DNA of 64,000 nucleotides from Sphingomonas leidyi (GCF_011761945.1 NZ_JAASQV010000001.1:124001-188000), one strand, 5' to 3'; shown: positions 1 to 8,598, counted from the stretch's first letter. Made by a program: numbers and translations. Notes: generated by a model not told the origin, from the sequence alone.

Positions 1-431
1 AGCGTACCCGTCTCGGACGGGGCATGCCGGTCCTGGGTGACGATGCCGAGCGCATCGAATGCCGCTGCAGAGCGCAGAATCGCGCCGACATTGTGCGGGT
101 CGGTCACCTGGTCGAGGACGAGCAGCGGGCGGTTGTCGTCCGCGCCCTGGGCGAGCAGGTCGCCCAGCCACATCTCCTCTAGCGGATCGACTTCGGCGAC
201 CAGCCCCTGATGCGGCGCGTCGCCGGGCACCAGCCGGCCGAGATCGGCGGCATTGGCGAAGGTGATCGGAATCGTCGAGGGAATGTCGAGCCCGGCCAGC
301 GCCTCGTGCGTGCCCCAGATCTTGCGCACGTTGCGCTCGGGATTGTCGAGCGCCGCCAGCACCGCGTGCCGCCCGTAGAAACGGGGGCGGTTCGACGATG
401 CCTGGCTCGGCCTGTGTCCGCGCTTGGCCAT
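1..431 (-). CDS. rlmB: 23S rRNA 2'-O-methyltransferase RlmB/TrmH (partial)
   Basis: The visible N-terminal 143 residues belong to the SpoU/TrmH family, which methylates ribose 2'-OH in rRNA or tRNA using SAM in the cytoplasm. The substrate-binding part reads FYGRHAVLAALDNPER, and the SpoU motif 1 follows as DQVTDPHNVGAILRSA. The rest, including the SAM-knot residues, lies beyond the window edge. The ATG shares one base with the stop codon of the upstream peptidase gene (TGATG), so the two are probably translationally coupled. RlmB is the likeliest member because of the N-terminal extension before the SpoU domain, but another TrmH paralogue cannot be excluded from the fragment. Confidence 0.85.
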   Translation of the reverse strand, partial: MAKRGHRPSQASSNRPRFYGRHAVLAALDNPERNVRKIWGTHEALAGLDIPSTIPITFANAADLGRLVPGDAPHQGLVAEVDPLEEMWLGDLLAQGADDNRPLLVLDQVTDPHNVGAILRSAAAFDALGIVTQDRHAPSETGT

Positions 432-2056
432 CACTTCGCTCCCGGTGCCGGGTAGAATTCGCTCAAGGTCTTGGGCTGGGTCGCCAGCGGCACGCGCGGC
501 AGCGGGTCGGATGTGTTGGCCGCGTTGATCAGGAAGGCGGCGAGGATGATCGCGCCCTGGCGCATGTCCTCGGGTTTCAGGTGATCGAACGTGTCGACAT
601 CGGTGTGGTGCACCGTCGAGGCATAGTCGAGCGGATCCTGGATGAACTGGAAGGCCGGGATGCCCACCACGTCGAAGAACACATGATCCGTGCTGTCGGT
701 GAGGGCGGTCGCCACCTTGGTGGCCCCGAACGAGCTGAACGGCGCGAGCCAGTCGCGGAAGATCGGCACCACGGCGGTGTTGCCCTGGGTATAGATGCCG
801 CGGATCCTGCCCGAGCCGTTGTCGAGGTTGAAATAGGCGGCGAGCCTGGCATGGTCGGGGCCCGGCTTGATCGGGAAGGACTTGCCCCAGGCCGCATAGC
901 GCGCGGGGTCGGTCAGCGTCGGGTCGATCGTGCGGGTGGCGATGTGGTTCTCGATATAGGCCATCGAGCCGAGCAGGCCCTGCTCCTCGCCCGACCACAG
1001 CACGAAGCGGATCGCGCGCTTCGTCTTGATATTCAAGGCTTTGATGATGCGTGCGGCTTCCATCACCATCGATACGCCTGCGGCATTGTCCGCCGCGCCG
1101 TCGCCCATCGCCCAGCTGTCCATATGCGCGCCGGCCATCACATAGCCTGCCTTGGCATCGGTGCCGGGAATGTCGGCGATGACGTTGTAGGCCTTGGTGT
1201 CGCTGTCGTCATAGGTGACGTCGCTGCTCAGCTCGAGGCTGGGGGTCGCGCCCATCTTGGCCAGGCGGGCGAGGCGGCGATAATCCTCGGCGGCGATTTC
1301 GAAGCCCGGAAGCGGCGGCGTGGCGCCGACCCTGAACTGGCTGTTCTGGCCATGGATCAGCTTGCCGTTGCGCGACGACATCGTCGCGTACGCAATCGCG
1401 CCTTCGGCCTTCAGGAAGGCGTCGCGCTTGGCGAGGAAGATCTGGCGCGCGGGGCCGCGCTGCGGGCGTGTGGCGGCGGAAGGACCGCCCGGCAGCTCGA
1501 ACGTGTCGGCCTTGTCGAGATCGGCGTCGCCATAGCGGCGGAAGGCGGGGCTGGTCGCATCGGCAATGTCCGCCGGCTCCGTGATCAGCACGATCTTGCC
1601 CTTGAGCTTGCCCTTGTACTGGTCGAGCGCGGCTTCGTCGGCCATCGGGGCGAGCACCACCTGGCCGGTGATCGGGCCGTTGGTGCCCGGCGTCCAGGCG
1701 AGCGGCGCGGCGATCAGGGTAAGCGGGCGCGGCGCGACCATCTTCACGCTGGCGTTCCTGGCGGACCAGCCGCGGCCGAACTCGAAGCCTTCCTTGTGGA
1801 CGTTGGTCAGGCCCCATTCGCGGAACTTGGCCTGAGTCCAGTCCTCGGCCTGGCGCATGCCGGGCGAATTGGTGAGGCGCGCGCCGATCACGTCGGTGAG
1901 ATACTGGGCGATGCGCATCACTTCGCCATGGCGGGTGCCCTGGTCCACGATCTGGTCGACCGGCGCGCTGGGGCCGTCCGGGCCCTTGGCGATGGCGAGC
2001 GGCACCGTGGCGGTGGCCGCGAGCAGCGTGGCGATGGCGAAGGAAAGTCGGCGCAT
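431..2056 (-). CDS. Secreted M28 family metallopeptidase
   Basis: 541-residue zinc aminopeptidase/carboxypeptidase-like enzyme. The first ~23 residues (MRRLSFAIATLLAATATVPL) form a Sec signal peptide, so the product is periplasmic or secreted. A protease-associated-like insert precedes the M28 catalytic domain in the second half, where zinc ligands are visible as GAHMDSW, DGAADNAAG and the catalytic pair in GEEQGLLGS. The start was placed at the signal peptide. The open frame continues upstream only as the antisense of tRNA-Tyr and is not coding. It is coupled to rlmB through a TGATG overlap. Substrate is unknown; glutamate carboxypeptidase-like and aminopeptidase roles are both possible. Confidence 0.9.
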   Translation of the reverse strand: MRRLSFAIATLLAATATVPLAIAKGPDGPSAPVDQIVDQGTRHGEVMRIAQYLTDVIGARLTNSPGMRQAEDWTQAKFREWGLTNVHKEGFEFGRGWSARNASVKMVAPRPLTLIAAPLAWTPGTNGPITGQVVLAPMADEAALDQYKGKLKGKIVLITEPADIADATSPAFRRYGDADLDKADTFELPGGPSAATRPQRGPARQIFLAKRDAFLKAEGAIAYATMSSRNGKLIHGQNSQFRVGATPPLPGFEIAAEDYRRLARLAKMGATPSLELSSDVTYDDSDTKAYNVIADIPGTDAKAGYVMAGAHMDSWAMGDGAADNAAGVSMVMEAARIIKALNIKTKRAIRFVLWSGEEQGLLGSMAYIENHIATRTIDPTLTDPARYAAWGKSFPIKPGPDHARLAAYFNLDNGSGRIRGIYTQGNTAVVPIFRDWLAPFSSFGATKVATALTDSTDHVFFDVVGIPAFQFIQDPLDYASTVHHTDVDTFDHLKPEDMRQGAIILAAFLINAANTSDPLPRVPLATQPKTLSEFYPAPGAK

Positions 2057-2181
2057 GGGTGCCCCCCAATCAAGTCTCTGCATGGAAACGGCGGACGCTA
2101 TGCCGCACAAAGGTTGTGCGCAAGGCGTTGACAGGGACGCGGGGCTTCGGCAATGGGCCCCCTCTCGCCGAACGGCGCCAT

Positions 2182-2267
2182 GGACAGGTGGCCGAGTGGT
2201 TAAAGGCAGCAGACTGTAAATCTGCCCGGTTTTCCGTACGCTGGTTCGAATCCAGCCCTGTCCACCA
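2182..2267 (+). tRNA. tRNA-Tyr (GTA)
   Basis: An 86-nt class II tRNA with encoded CCA. The acceptor stem GGACAGG pairs with CCTGTCC, the discriminator is A, and the anticodon loop CTGTAAA (2214-2220) contains GTA at 2216-2218 between the stem arms GCAGA and TCTGC. The long variable arm (CCCGGTTTTCCGTACG region) and the T-arm GGTTCGAATCC are both evident. It lies in the gap upstream of the M28 peptidase gene, on the opposite strand. Confidence 0.97.
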
Positions 2268-2614
2268 CTTCCCCCCGGCGAGGCTCGGCCCCGGGGCGCT
2301 CCGTAGCACAGGAAAATGGCCCGGGAGGCCAGGCCCCCGGGGCAGTCAGGCTTGCACATTCTCCGTTTCGGCAACCTGCGCATCGTCGGCAAATCCGGGT
2401 CGGTCGGTGCCGGCCTCGCCTTGCTCGAGCGTGATCCCCTCCGCATCCTCTTCGGCGGTACCGTGGATGTGCGTCTCGTGGACGTGTCGTATCATCGTCG
2501 CCAGCTGGCGGAACGAACCCATTTCTGCGACCCCTCGCTTGGCTCTGATTGCAAGGGTCATAACTTAACTTTGGGTTCGGGGTTGCGGGAAATAAATCCT
2601 TAACGCGGCGCGAA
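2268..2614. other. Gap between tRNA-Tyr and rdgB
   Basis: The stretch has GC-rich partial palindromes just after the tRNA (around 2277-2340) but no convincing terminator with a T-run. The only coding candidate is a 58-codon frame on the minus strand listed separately. An AT-richer patch (2555-2605) lies before the rdgB stop. Confidence 0.5.
2346..2522 (-). CDS. Possible small acidic protein, unknown
   Basis: A 58-residue frame beginning MGSFRQLATMIRHVHETHIHG, followed by an acidic tail. Third codon positions are mostly G or C, as in neighbouring real genes. A GAGGGG Shine-Dalgarno-like sequence lies about 8 nt before the ATG; an earlier in-frame ATG at 2561 would add 13 residues. The His-rich HVHETHIHG stretch is the only distinctive feature. 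No family is recognised and it may be fortuitous. Confidence 0.3.
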   Translation of the reverse strand: MGSFRQLATMIRHVHETHIHGTAEEDAEGITLEQGEAGTDRPGFADDAQVAETENVQA

Positions 2615-3271
2615 TCACCTTTCCTGGTCGAGCACCGCGGCAACGAGCTGGCGGAAGGCATCGGCGCGGTGGCTCATCACATGCTTGGTCGCGGGCTCCA
2701 TCTCGCCGAAGCTCTGCGCATGGCCGGCAGGCACGAACATCGGATCATAGCCGAAGCCCTGGCCGCCGCGCGGCGGCCAGACAAGCGTGCCGTCGACCCG
2801 GCCTTCGAACCATTCGACATGCCCGTCGGGCCAGGCAAGGGCGAGGGCGCAGACGAAATGCGCGTCGCGGCTGGTCTCGGGCGGCAGCGCCGCGAGCCGC
2901 TCTTCCACGCGCTGCATCGCGAAGCCGAAGTCCTTGCCCTCTCCCGCCCAGCGCGCGGAGAAGATGCCGGGCTCGTTGTTCAGCGCCTCGACGCACAGCC
3001 CCGAATCGTCGGCGAGCGCGGGCAGACCGGAAAGGTCCGCCGCCTGCAGCGCCTTCAACTCGGCATTGGCGACGAAGGTCGTGCCCGTCTCCTCGGGCTC
3101 GGGCAGGTCCAGCTCGGCCGCGGAGACCGGCTCGATCCCATAGGGGCCGAGCAGCTCGCGAATCTCGCGCACCTTGCCGGCATTATGGCTGGCGATCACC
3201 AGCCGGCCCGGCTTCAGCTTGCGGATCGCCTGGGGGCCGATGTCCTTGGAAACTTCGCCTTCGCGGGTCAT
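2615..3271 (-). CDS. rdgB: XTP/dITP diphosphatase (RdgB/HAM1)
   Basis: 218-residue house-cleaning pyrophosphatase that hydrolyses XTP, ITP and dITP to monophosphates, keeping deaminated purines out of nucleic acids. The nucleotide-binding motif [10 protein letters not shown] sits near residue 28, followed by the [11 protein letters not shown] catalytic segment and the C-terminal [10 protein letters not shown] and SHRADAF motifs. All are typical of the Ham1 family at the normal length. The N-terminus has a ~20-residue extension over the E. coli protein. The ATG overlaps the rph stop by 4 nt (ATGA), so rph-rdgB are one cistron pair, a common alphaproteobacterial arrangement. Confidence 0.96.
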   Translation of the reverse strand: MTREGEVSKDIGPQAIRKLKPGRLVIASHNAGKVREIRELLGPYGIEPVSAAELDLPEPEETGTTFVANAELKALQAADLSGLPALADDSGLCVEALNNEPGIFSARWAGEGKDFGFAMQRVEERLAALPPETSRDAHFVCALALAWPDGHVEWFEGRVDGTLVWPPRGGQGFGYDPMFVPAGHAQSFGEMEPATKHVMSHRADAFRQLVAAVLDQER

Positions 3272-3981
3272 CCGATTGCCTTCAGCTGTGCGTCGAAGAT
3301 CCGGTTGCAGCCGATCCGCGCGAGGCGGAGCAGGCGGAGCAGCCCTTCCTCGTCATAGGTCGCGCCTTCGGCAGTCGCCTGCGCCTCGGCGATGTTGCCG
3401 TTGGAGAGCAGGACGAAATTGGCGTCGGCGTCGGCGGCGCTGTCCTCGTCATAATCGAGGTCGAGCACCGGACTGCCCTTGTAGATGCCGCAGGAGACCG
3501 CGGCGACCTGGGCGGTGATCGGGTCTTCCTTGATCAGCCCGGCAGCCATCAGCTTGTTCACGGCGATGCGCAGCGCGACGAAGGCGCCCGAGATCGCCGC
3601 GGTGCGGGTGCCGCCGTCCGCCTGGATCACGTCGCAGTCGAGCGTGATCTGGCGTTCGCCGAGCAGTCTGAGGTCCGTCACGGCGCGCAGGCTGCGGCCG
3701 ATCAGGCGCTGGATCTCCTGGGTGCGGCCGGACTGCTTGCCCTTCGCCGCCTCGCGCTGGCCGCGCGTATGGGTGGCGCGGGGGAGCATGCCATACTCGG
3801 CGGTGACCCAGCCCTCGCCCTTGCCCTTGAGCCAGGGCGGCAGCCGTTCCTCGACGCTGGCGGTGACGAGCACGCGCGTGTCGCCGAAGCTGATCAGCAC
3901 CGAACCCTCGGCATGGCGCGTGAAATGGGGCTCGATCGTGATCGTACGCATCTCGTCGGGGGCGCGGCCGGAAGGGCGCAT
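3268..3981 (-). CDS. rph: Ribonuclease PH
   Basis: 237-residue phosphorolytic 3'-5' exoribonuclease that trims tRNA 3' ends. Conserved segments are present: the N-terminal [31 protein letters not shown], and the phosphate-binding region TRGQREA, followed by [17 protein letters not shown]. Length matches the family (about 238). The start is the ATG preceding RPSGRAP; the long open frame further upstream is antisense to hrcA and the lipoprotein gene. It is transcribed away from the divergent hrcA-grpE heat-shock pair, as in many alphaproteobacteria. Confidence 0.97.
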   Translation of the reverse strand: MRPSGRAPDEMRTITIEPHFTRHAEGSVLISFGDTRVLVTASVEERLPPWLKGKGEGWVTAEYGMLPRATHTRGQREAAKGKQSGRTQEIQRLIGRSLRAVTDLRLLGERQITLDCDVIQADGGTRTAAISGAFVALRIAVNKLMAAGLIKEDPITAQVAAVSCGIYKGSPVLDLDYDEDSAADADANFVLLSNGNIAEAQATAEGATYDEEGLLRLLRLARIGCNRIFDAQLKAIG

Positions 3982-4074
3982 CTGCTTCAGTCTCCTGCAA
4001 GGTTCGCAGCGGCACGTAGACGGAACGGTGGGAACGCGCCAGTCTTGGCGGGTGATCCGTGGAGGAACAGGGGA

Positions 4075-4578
4075 ATGCGCAGGCTCTTGATCATGGGACT
4101 CGGCACGCTGGCGCTGGCGGGCTGCGTCAAGCCGAGCGGCGGGCCGGGCGGGCCGGTGCCGATCGAAGGCGATTCGATCCGCTACGAGACTGGCGCCTGT
4201 TTCGGCCGCTGCCCGATCTACGCCGTCACCGTGCGCCCCGATGGCACCGGCATGTTCGAGGGCAAGCGTTTCACGGCGGTGACCGGCGAGAAGGCATTCA
4301 GGCTCAGCCGCGCGCAATATGACGCCTTTGCCGCCAAGCTCGCGCCGTACCGGCCGGCGAGCGGCCAGGTCCGCTACGCGCCGGGCGAGAAGAATTGCGA
4401 GCCGGCGGCAACCGACATGCCCAGCGTCGACATCACCTGGACCCGCGCGATCGGCGACAGCCAGGGGCTCTATTTCTATTATGGCTGCCGCGCGGAGAAG
4501 AACCGCGCGCTTGGCCAGGCGCTGGGCGACGCCGTGGAGGCATTGCCGATCCAGGCGCTGATCGGCGAGCGGCCCTGA
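4075..4578 (+). CDS. DUF6438-type lipoprotein
   Basis: 167-residue predicted lipoprotein. [17 protein letters not shown] is a short lipoprotein signal with lipobox LAGC, so mature Cys17 would be acylated and the protein anchored in the envelope. The body contains [19 protein letters not shown], typical of the DUF6438 domain (conserved GxCFGxCPxY). The start ATG has a strong GGAGGAACAGGGGA Shine-Dalgarno region. It lies between divergent rph and hrcA. The biochemical role of DUF6438 is not known. Confidence 0.85.
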   Translation: MRRLLIMGLGTLALAGCVKPSGGPGGPVPIEGDSIRYETGACFGRCPIYAVTVRPDGTGMFEGKRFTAVTGEKAFRLSRAQYDAFAAKLAPYRPASGQVRYAPGEKNCEPAATDMPSVDITWTRAIGDSQGLYFYYGCRAEKNRALGQALGDAVEALPIQALIGERP

Positions 4579-4589
4579 GATCCATCCTT

Positions 4590-4618
4590 CGTCGCCCCGG
4601 CGCAGGGCCGGGGTGACG
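4590..4618. repeat. Intergenic palindrome (REP-like)
   Basis: CGTCGCCCCGGC (4590-4601) faces GCCGGGGTGACG (4607-4618): a 12-bp stem with one mismatch and a short loop, right after the lipoprotein gene. It resembles the palindromes at 49783-49862 and 61673-61700 (shared CGTC...CCCC...GGGG...GACG pattern) and may be a repeated extragenic element acting as a transcript end. Confidence 0.55.
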
Positions 4619-4659
4619 GCAGAGGTTGGCGCGCCGGCTGTCCGCGCTACATAGGCTCC

Positions 4660-5700
4660 ATGACCACCCCGCCGATCCGCGAACTGACCGACCGCGCCCG
4701 CGACGTGTTCCGCATGGTGGTCGAGTCGTATATCGATACCGGCGCGCCGGTGGGGTCGCGGACGATCGCGCAGATCTCCGGGCTCAACCTCTCGCCTGCC
4801 TCGATCCGCAACGTGATGCAGGATCTGGAGGAGCTGGGGCTGCTGGCCGCGCCGCACACCAGCGCCGGCCGCATGCCGACCGAGACGGGCCTGCGCCTGT
4901 TCGTCGACGGCATGATGCAGGCGAGCGAGCCTTCGGTCGAGGAGCGCGCGGCGATCGAGCGCAACGCCGCCGAACACGGCCCGGTGGAAGCGGCGCTGGC
5001 CAACACCACCGCCGCACTCTCCGGCCTGTCGGCCTGTGCGGGACTGGTGCTGGTGCCCAAGGCCGAACCGGTGCTCCGCCAGTTCGGCTTCGTGCCCCTC
5101 AGCCGCGATCGGGCGCTGGCGGTGCTGGTGGGCGAGGATGGTTCGGTCGAGAACCGGGTGGTCGAGCTGCCCGGGATGGACCCGGCGGCACTGCAGCGCG
5201 CGGCAAACTACCTCACCGGCACCTTTGGCGGGTTCACGCTCAGCCAGGCGCGGGCCAGGGTGGAGCGCGAGCTCGGCCAGCAGCGCGCGGCGCTCGACAG
5301 TGCGGCAGCGGCGCTGGTCGCGCGCGGGCTGGCGGTGTGGAGCGAAGATGGCGGCCGCCGGCCGGTGCTGATCGTGCGCGGCCAGGCGCGGCTGATCGAT
5401 ACCGCGGCGACGGAGGACCTCGACAAGGTCAGTCGGCTGCTCGATGAGCTCGAAGGGCAGGAGGAGATCGCCCGGCTGCTCGATTCGGCCCGAGAAGGCG
5501 AAGCGACGCGCATCTTCATCGGATCGGAGAACAAGCTGTTCGCCCTGTCCGGCTCGTCGGTGATCGCCAAGCCGGTGCGTGCGCTGGACGGGCGCGTGGT
5601 CGGCGTGGTGGGCGTGATCGGGCCGACGCGGTTGAACTATGCGCGAGTCGTCCCCATGGTGGATTTCACGGCGGCCACATTGGCCCGATTGCTGACCTGA
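4660..5700 (+). CDS. hrcA: Heat-inducible transcription repressor HrcA
   Basis: 346-residue repressor of class I heat-shock genes, which binds the CIRCE element and depends on GroESL for folding. The N-terminal winged helix includes [19 protein letters not shown] and [16 protein letters not shown], followed by the highly conserved [19 protein letters not shown]; a GAF-like domain makes up the rest. Length is normal for the family. grpE follows after 10 nt, so the two form an operon. No CIRCE inverted repeat is visible upstream here. Confidence 0.97.
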   Translation: MTTPPIRELTDRARDVFRMVVESYIDTGAPVGSRTIAQISGLNLSPASIRNVMQDLEELGLLAAPHTSAGRMPTETGLRLFVDGMMQASEPSVEERAAIERNAAEHGPVEAALANTTAALSGLSACAGLVLVPKAEPVLRQFGFVPLSRDRALAVLVGEDGSVENRVVELPGMDPAALQRAANYLTGTFGGFTLSQARARVERELGQQRAALDSAAAALVARGLAVWSEDGGRRPVLIVRGQARLIDTAATEDLDKVSRLLDELEGQEEIARLLDSAREGEATRIFIGSENKLFALSGSSVIAKPVRALDGRVVGVVGVIGPTRLNYARVVPMVDFTAATLARLLT

Positions 5701-5710
5701 ACAGGGAAAT

Positions 5711-6265
5711 ATGACGGAAGAATCGAAGGTGACGGACACGGACGACACGACGCTGCGCGCGGAAACCGCGGAGGCTGCGCCTGAAGTGGCCGAGCAGGAC
5801 CGCGTGGCGGAGCTCGAGGCGCAGCTCGCCGAGGCGAAGTCGGCGGTGATGTATGCCCAGGCCGAGACGCAGAATGTCCGCCGCCGCGCCGAGAAGGAAG
5901 CGCAGGACGCCAAGACCTATGCCGCGACCGGTTTCGCGCGCGACGTGCTGTCGGTGGCCGACAATCTTTCGCGCGCGCTTGCCGCGATCCCGGCCGAACT
6001 GAAGGACGACGAGAAGTTCAAGGGCCTGGTGACCGGCCTGGAGGCGACCGGCCGCGAGCTTGATTCGGTCTTTGCGCGCCACGGCATCTCGAAGATCGTC
6101 GCGCTGGGCGAGGCGCTCGATCCCAATCGCCATCAGGCGATGATGGAAGTGCCGAGCGCCGATGCCGAGCCGGGTACGATCGTGCAGGAGATCCAGTCGG
6201 GCTACATGATCCGCGACCGGCTGCTCCGCCCGGCGCTGGTGGGCGTGGCCAAGAAGGCGGACTGA
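5711..6265 (+). CDS. grpE: Nucleotide exchange factor GrpE
   Basis: 184-residue co-chaperone that releases ADP from DnaK. It shows the expected order: an acidic disordered N-terminus, a long coiled coil (about 30-85, [20 protein letters not shown]), then the beta-wing with [13 protein letters not shown] and [22 protein letters not shown] near the C-terminus. GGGAAAT serves as the ribosome site 10 nt after hrcA. Pairing with hrcA indicates co-expression under heat stress. Confidence 0.97.
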   Translation: MTEESKVTDTDDTTLRAETAEAAPEVAEQDRVAELEAQLAEAKSAVMYAQAETQNVRRRAEKEAQDAKTYAATGFARDVLSVADNLSRALAAIPAELKDDEKFKGLVTGLEATGRELDSVFARHGISKIVALGEALDPNRHQAMMEVPSADAEPGTIVQEIQSGYMIRDRLLRPALVGVAKKAD

Positions 6266-6343
6266 GCGGGGATGCATCCGTAACGGTAGCGATTGTGGGG
6301 GCGCGTCCTTTACCCTGCGTCGGCGCGACTATATTTTCCCCGC

Positions 6344-6562
6344 ATGTCCAACGAAGATGCGCGCGCCCGCGCCCTGCGCCTGGCCGCCGAGGCCATCGAG
6401 ATCTGCGATGAAGCGGGGCTCGACATTGCCGCGACCTATCTCCAGCACGGGCATGATCTGATTGCCCAGACGCCGGGGCGGGTCCGGCAGGATCGCTGGA
6501 TCTGGGGCTCAGATGAGCCCCAGATTCCGCATGCTGACGATTCCGCTGCCGGCAACGACTAG
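6344..6562 (+). CDS. Small protein of unknown function
   Basis: 72-residue soluble protein beginning MSNEDARARALRLAAEAIEI. The N-terminal two thirds is helical and hydrophilic, and the tail is acidic. There is no Shine-Dalgarno sequence. A TATATT -10-like element (6330-6335) ends 8 nt before the ATG, which would give a leaderless or nearly leaderless mRNA. The last 54 nt overlap the convergent radC gene. No family is recognised, but codon usage and the promoter position make it likely to be real. Confidence 0.6.
   Translation: MSNEDARARALRLAAEAIEICDEAGLDIAATYLQHGHDLIAQTPGRVRQDRWIWGSDEPQIPHADDSAAGND
6500..6525. terminator. Palindrome inside the convergent gene ends
   Basis: ATCTGGGGCTCA (6500-6511) and TGAGCCCCAGAT (6514-6525) form a perfect 12-bp inverted repeat separated by 2 nt. 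It covers the last codons and stop of radC and lies within the last codons of the opposing 72-residue gene. Lacking a T-run, it may act as a bidirectional or antisense-pairing terminator; this is inference. Confidence 0.4.
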
Positions 6563-7093
6563 GTGATCGTGGACGACGACGCCCAGCGTCCTGCCTGCCT
6601 CGATCAATTGCCGGGTGATGTCGATATCGGCCTTGCTGGGGGTCGCGTCCCCTGACGGATGATTGTGGACGACGATGATCGCGCCCGCGCCCACCTGAAG
6701 GGCGCGGCGCAGGATGTCCCGGACATAGAGCGGCGCTTCGTCGAGACAGCCTTCGCTGACGATCTCGTCGCGGAGGAGGCGGTTGGCCGAGCTGAGGAAG
6801 AGTATGCGGACCTGCTCGGTGCGCTTGTACGTCAGGTCTGCGCGCAGATAGGCGACGAGGTCGGCATAGTTGCCGACGATCTCGCGGTCCCGGATGGGTT
6901 CGCGCAGCAGGAACAGGTGAATCTCGCGCGCCAGGGCGAGCAGCGCGGCGGCACGATCGTCGCCGTCCAGCTCCTCGCCAAGCAGCGTCTCGTCCGCGTT
7001 CAGCACCGCGGCGAGCGAGCCGTGCGCCGCGATCAGGGTTCGCGCGAGATCGCCGGATCGCTCGCCAAGGAACGGCGCGATGAGGCGTTCCAC
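6509..7093 (-). CDS. radC: RadC/JAB-domain protein (shortened N-terminus)
   Basis: The C-terminal MPN/JAB (RadC) domain is complete: the metal-binding motif VVHNHPSGDATPSKAD and the downstream VHDHLVVAGSG are present. The usual N-terminal UPF0758 helix-hairpin region (typically about 100 residues before the domain) is shortened, the frame beginning VERLIAPFLGERSGDLART. The start is the GTG at 7093, preceded by GGGGCAGGA. An ATG at 7285 would add residues that are a shadow of the membrane-protein gene. It overlaps that gene by 61 nt. RadC is no longer thought to be a classical repair protein, and the function remains unclear. Confidence 0.8.
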   Translation of the reverse strand: MERLIAPFLGERSGDLARTLIAAHGSLAAVLNADETLLGEELDGDDRAAALLALAREIHLFLLREPIRDREIVGNYADLVAYLRADLTYKRTEQVRILFLSSANRLLRDEIVSEGCLDEAPLYVRDILRRALQVGAGAIIVVHNHPSGDATPSKADIDITRQLIEAGRTLGVVVHDHLVVAGSGIVSMRNLGLI

Positions 7094-7521
7094 GAGGCGT
7101 CCTGCCCCTGCTTCTTCAGGCGCCTGCGATGGTTGTGCGTCGCGACGATCAGGATCGCCGTGACGAGATAGCTCCACAGGCTGCTCGTGAGCCAGTAGAG
7201 GAACGGATAGATTTGCGGATCGAGGGTCTTGAGAAAATGCCCCGCGACCTGAACGATCAGCAACGCGGCCATGGGAATCGGCCATAATCGGTTAGCCCGG
7301 ACGACGAGGATCAGAATCGCGGCCAGCATCGTCGCGTCGACGATCAGCAGGCCCGTTTCCAGATTGAGCCAGCGCGCATGCGCGCCGGACACGGCGAAGA
7401 ACGACCCGAGCGTGCCTCCCAGCACGACTGCCGCTCCGATCCTCTCGGGGGTGCCGCCACGCCAGAATGCATAGCCGACGCTCGCGACGAGCAGGATCAG
7501 AAAGACTGCGACGTGCCACAT
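7033..7521 (-). CDS. Five-TM membrane protein, unknown
   Basis: 162-residue hydrophobic protein starting MWHVAVFLILLVASVGYAFW, with about five transmembrane segments and a basic cytoplasmic tail (HNHRRRLKKQ). An alternative ATG at 7545 would add 8 residues; both ATGs lie in the arms of a perfect hairpin (7519-7546). It overlaps the start of radC by 61 nt in another frame. No family is recognised; it is probably an inner-membrane protein of a small operon with radC. Confidence 0.7.
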   Translation of the reverse strand: MWHVAVFLILLVASVGYAFWRGGTPERIGAAVVLGGTLGSFFAVSGAHARWLNLETGLLIVDATMLAAILILVVRANRLWPIPMAALLIVQVAGHFLKTLDPQIYPFLYWLTSSLWSYLVTAILIVATHNHRRRLKKQGQDASWNASSRRSLASDPAISREP

Positions 7522-7546
7522 GGGACGGACGGCTGCCCGTCCCATG
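7519..7546. promoter_or_regulatory. Hairpin over translation start
   Basis: CATGGGACGG (7519-7528) and CCGTCCCATG (7537-7546) form a perfect 10-bp inverted repeat with an 8-nt loop. On the minus-strand mRNA each arm holds one candidate ATG for the membrane protein, so the structure could occlude initiation. Its regulatory role is inferred. Confidence 0.5.
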
Positions 7547-7562
7547 GGGCGCGGTCAAGCCG

Positions 7563-7919
7563 TTAGGCGGCGGCGCGCAGACGCGGCGCCTGCTCGGTGG
7601 CGCCGGTCGGGAAGCGCGGGCACGGCCAGAGGTCGCCGAACGACTCCGGCGAGGCGCCGAGCCGCTGCGCGAGCGCGCCGAGTTCCTGATGGGCCATCAC
7701 CACGGCGCGACGGCTGTCGAAGGCGGCGATCATCGCGGTGCGGAGATGGTCGAGCGTGGATTGGGTGGCATGGGGCGGAAGCTGGATCGCCTCGGCCTGC
7801 GTCGTGGTCGCGCTCACCAGGTCCGCCAGGTTGCGCAATGCGGCGTCCGAAGCCTGCTCGCCGGCGATGGTGGCCTTGGCCACGATGGTGATGGCGTCGA
7901 TATGCGGGAGGTTGGACAT
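7563..7919 (-). CDS. Hypothetical protein downstream of LuxR-type regulator
   Basis: 118-residue, mainly helical, soluble protein (MSNLPHIDAITIVAKATIAGE...). There is no signal peptide or membrane segment, and no domain is recognised. A Shine-Dalgarno-like GGGGAAAGGAAAACGC precedes the ATG. It is transcribed in the same direction as the LuxR-type membrane regulator upstream (65 nt gap) and probably shares its operon. Confidence 0.65.
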   Translation of the reverse strand: MSNLPHIDAITIVAKATIAGEQASDAALRNLADLVSATTTQAEAIQLPPHATQSTLDHLRTAMIAAFDSRRAVVMAHQELGALAQRLGASPESFGDLWPCPRFPTGATEQAPRLRAAA

Positions 7920-7984
7920 GCGTTTTCCTTTCCCCGCGCGGCAGGGCCGGCGCAGGTTGTTGCGACATTGGGTTTTGGCGAGGG

Positions 7985-8500
7985 CTAGCGGAGGAAGAGG
8001 CGGCCTATGGCGACGACGCCGTAGAGCAGCATGCTCAATCCGCCGAGCAGCATCGGCACACCGATGGCGACCAGCAGCGTGAGGATGAACCGCTGTGCGG
8101 TACTGAGATCATGTGGCCGTACCCCCTTCAACAGCTGGCGCAGGCTGACATGTCCAACCCCCGGATCCATGTCGAACGCGCTCCGCGTCGCCTGAACCCG
8201 CTGGACGGGCATGTCGTTCCTGTCCGCCGCCGACGGAAATGCAGTGGCCGGGGCCGGATAGACAAGCGCCGCCGGGTCACGTGTGATTCGGTCATATCCC
8301 GGCTCAAGCCCGGCGTAGATGCGGGCGGCCTCGCGCCGCGAGGACGCTCCGAGCACCTGGCGGGCACGGTCGAGCCGCTGGTCGATGGCCGATTTCGAGA
8401 TCCCGAGCAGGCGGGCGATCTCCTTCGACGAAAGGTTCTGCTGGACGAGGCGCAGCACCTCGACCTGCTCGGCGGTGAGTCCGGCCGGCAGCTCGTTCAT
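7985..8500 (-). CDS. LuxR-type HTH regulator with C-terminal membrane anchor
   Basis: 171-residue protein. Residues 5-65 are a GerE/LuxR helix-turn-helix (LTAEQVEVLRLVQQNLSSKEIA, followed by LLGISKSAIDQRLDRAR). There is no receiver or ligand domain. A Pro/Ala-rich linker leads to a C-terminal hydrophobic pair (FILTLLVAIGVPMLLGGLSM) that would tether the DNA-binding domain to the inner membrane. This points to a one-component membrane regulator, whose signal is unknown. Its ATG overlaps the stop of a possible 33-codon ORF by 4 nt. Confidence 0.8.
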   Translation of the reverse strand: MNELPAGLTAEQVEVLRLVQQNLSSKEIARLLGISKSAIDQRLDRARQVLGASSRREAARIYAGLEPGYDRITRDPAALVYPAPATAFPSAADRNDMPVQRVQATRSAFDMDPGVGHVSLRQLLKGVRPHDLSTAQRFILTLLVAIGVPMLLGGLSMLLYGVVAIGRLFLR

Positions 8501-8598
8501 GCGGCGATCGCGACGGCGGCGATCGCGCGCCGGGATTCCGGCCCGAAGGCCCGGAGCCTTTCATCCGGCGGCAAGAGGTCGCCCCATCCCCGAAGCAT
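8497..8598 (-). CDS. Possible 33-residue coupled micro-ORF
   Basis: The frame MLRGWGDLLPPDERLRAFGP... ends at a TGA that overlaps the ATG of the membrane LuxR-type regulator (ATGA), the same coupling geometry used by real gene pairs in this window. Its Shine-Dalgarno sequence is weak. It may be a leader peptide or a chance frame. Confidence 0.25.
   Translation of the reverse strand: MLRGWGDLLPPDERLRAFGPESRRAIAAVAIAA

Noticed and set aside
2057..2446. N-terminal extension of the M28 peptidase frame
   Set aside because: It is the antisense of tRNA-Tyr and its flank; the signal peptide begins at 2056.
3982..5913. Long minus-strand open frame extending rph
   Set aside because: It mirrors the lipoprotein gene, hrcA and part of grpE. 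High GC makes long antisense frames common here.
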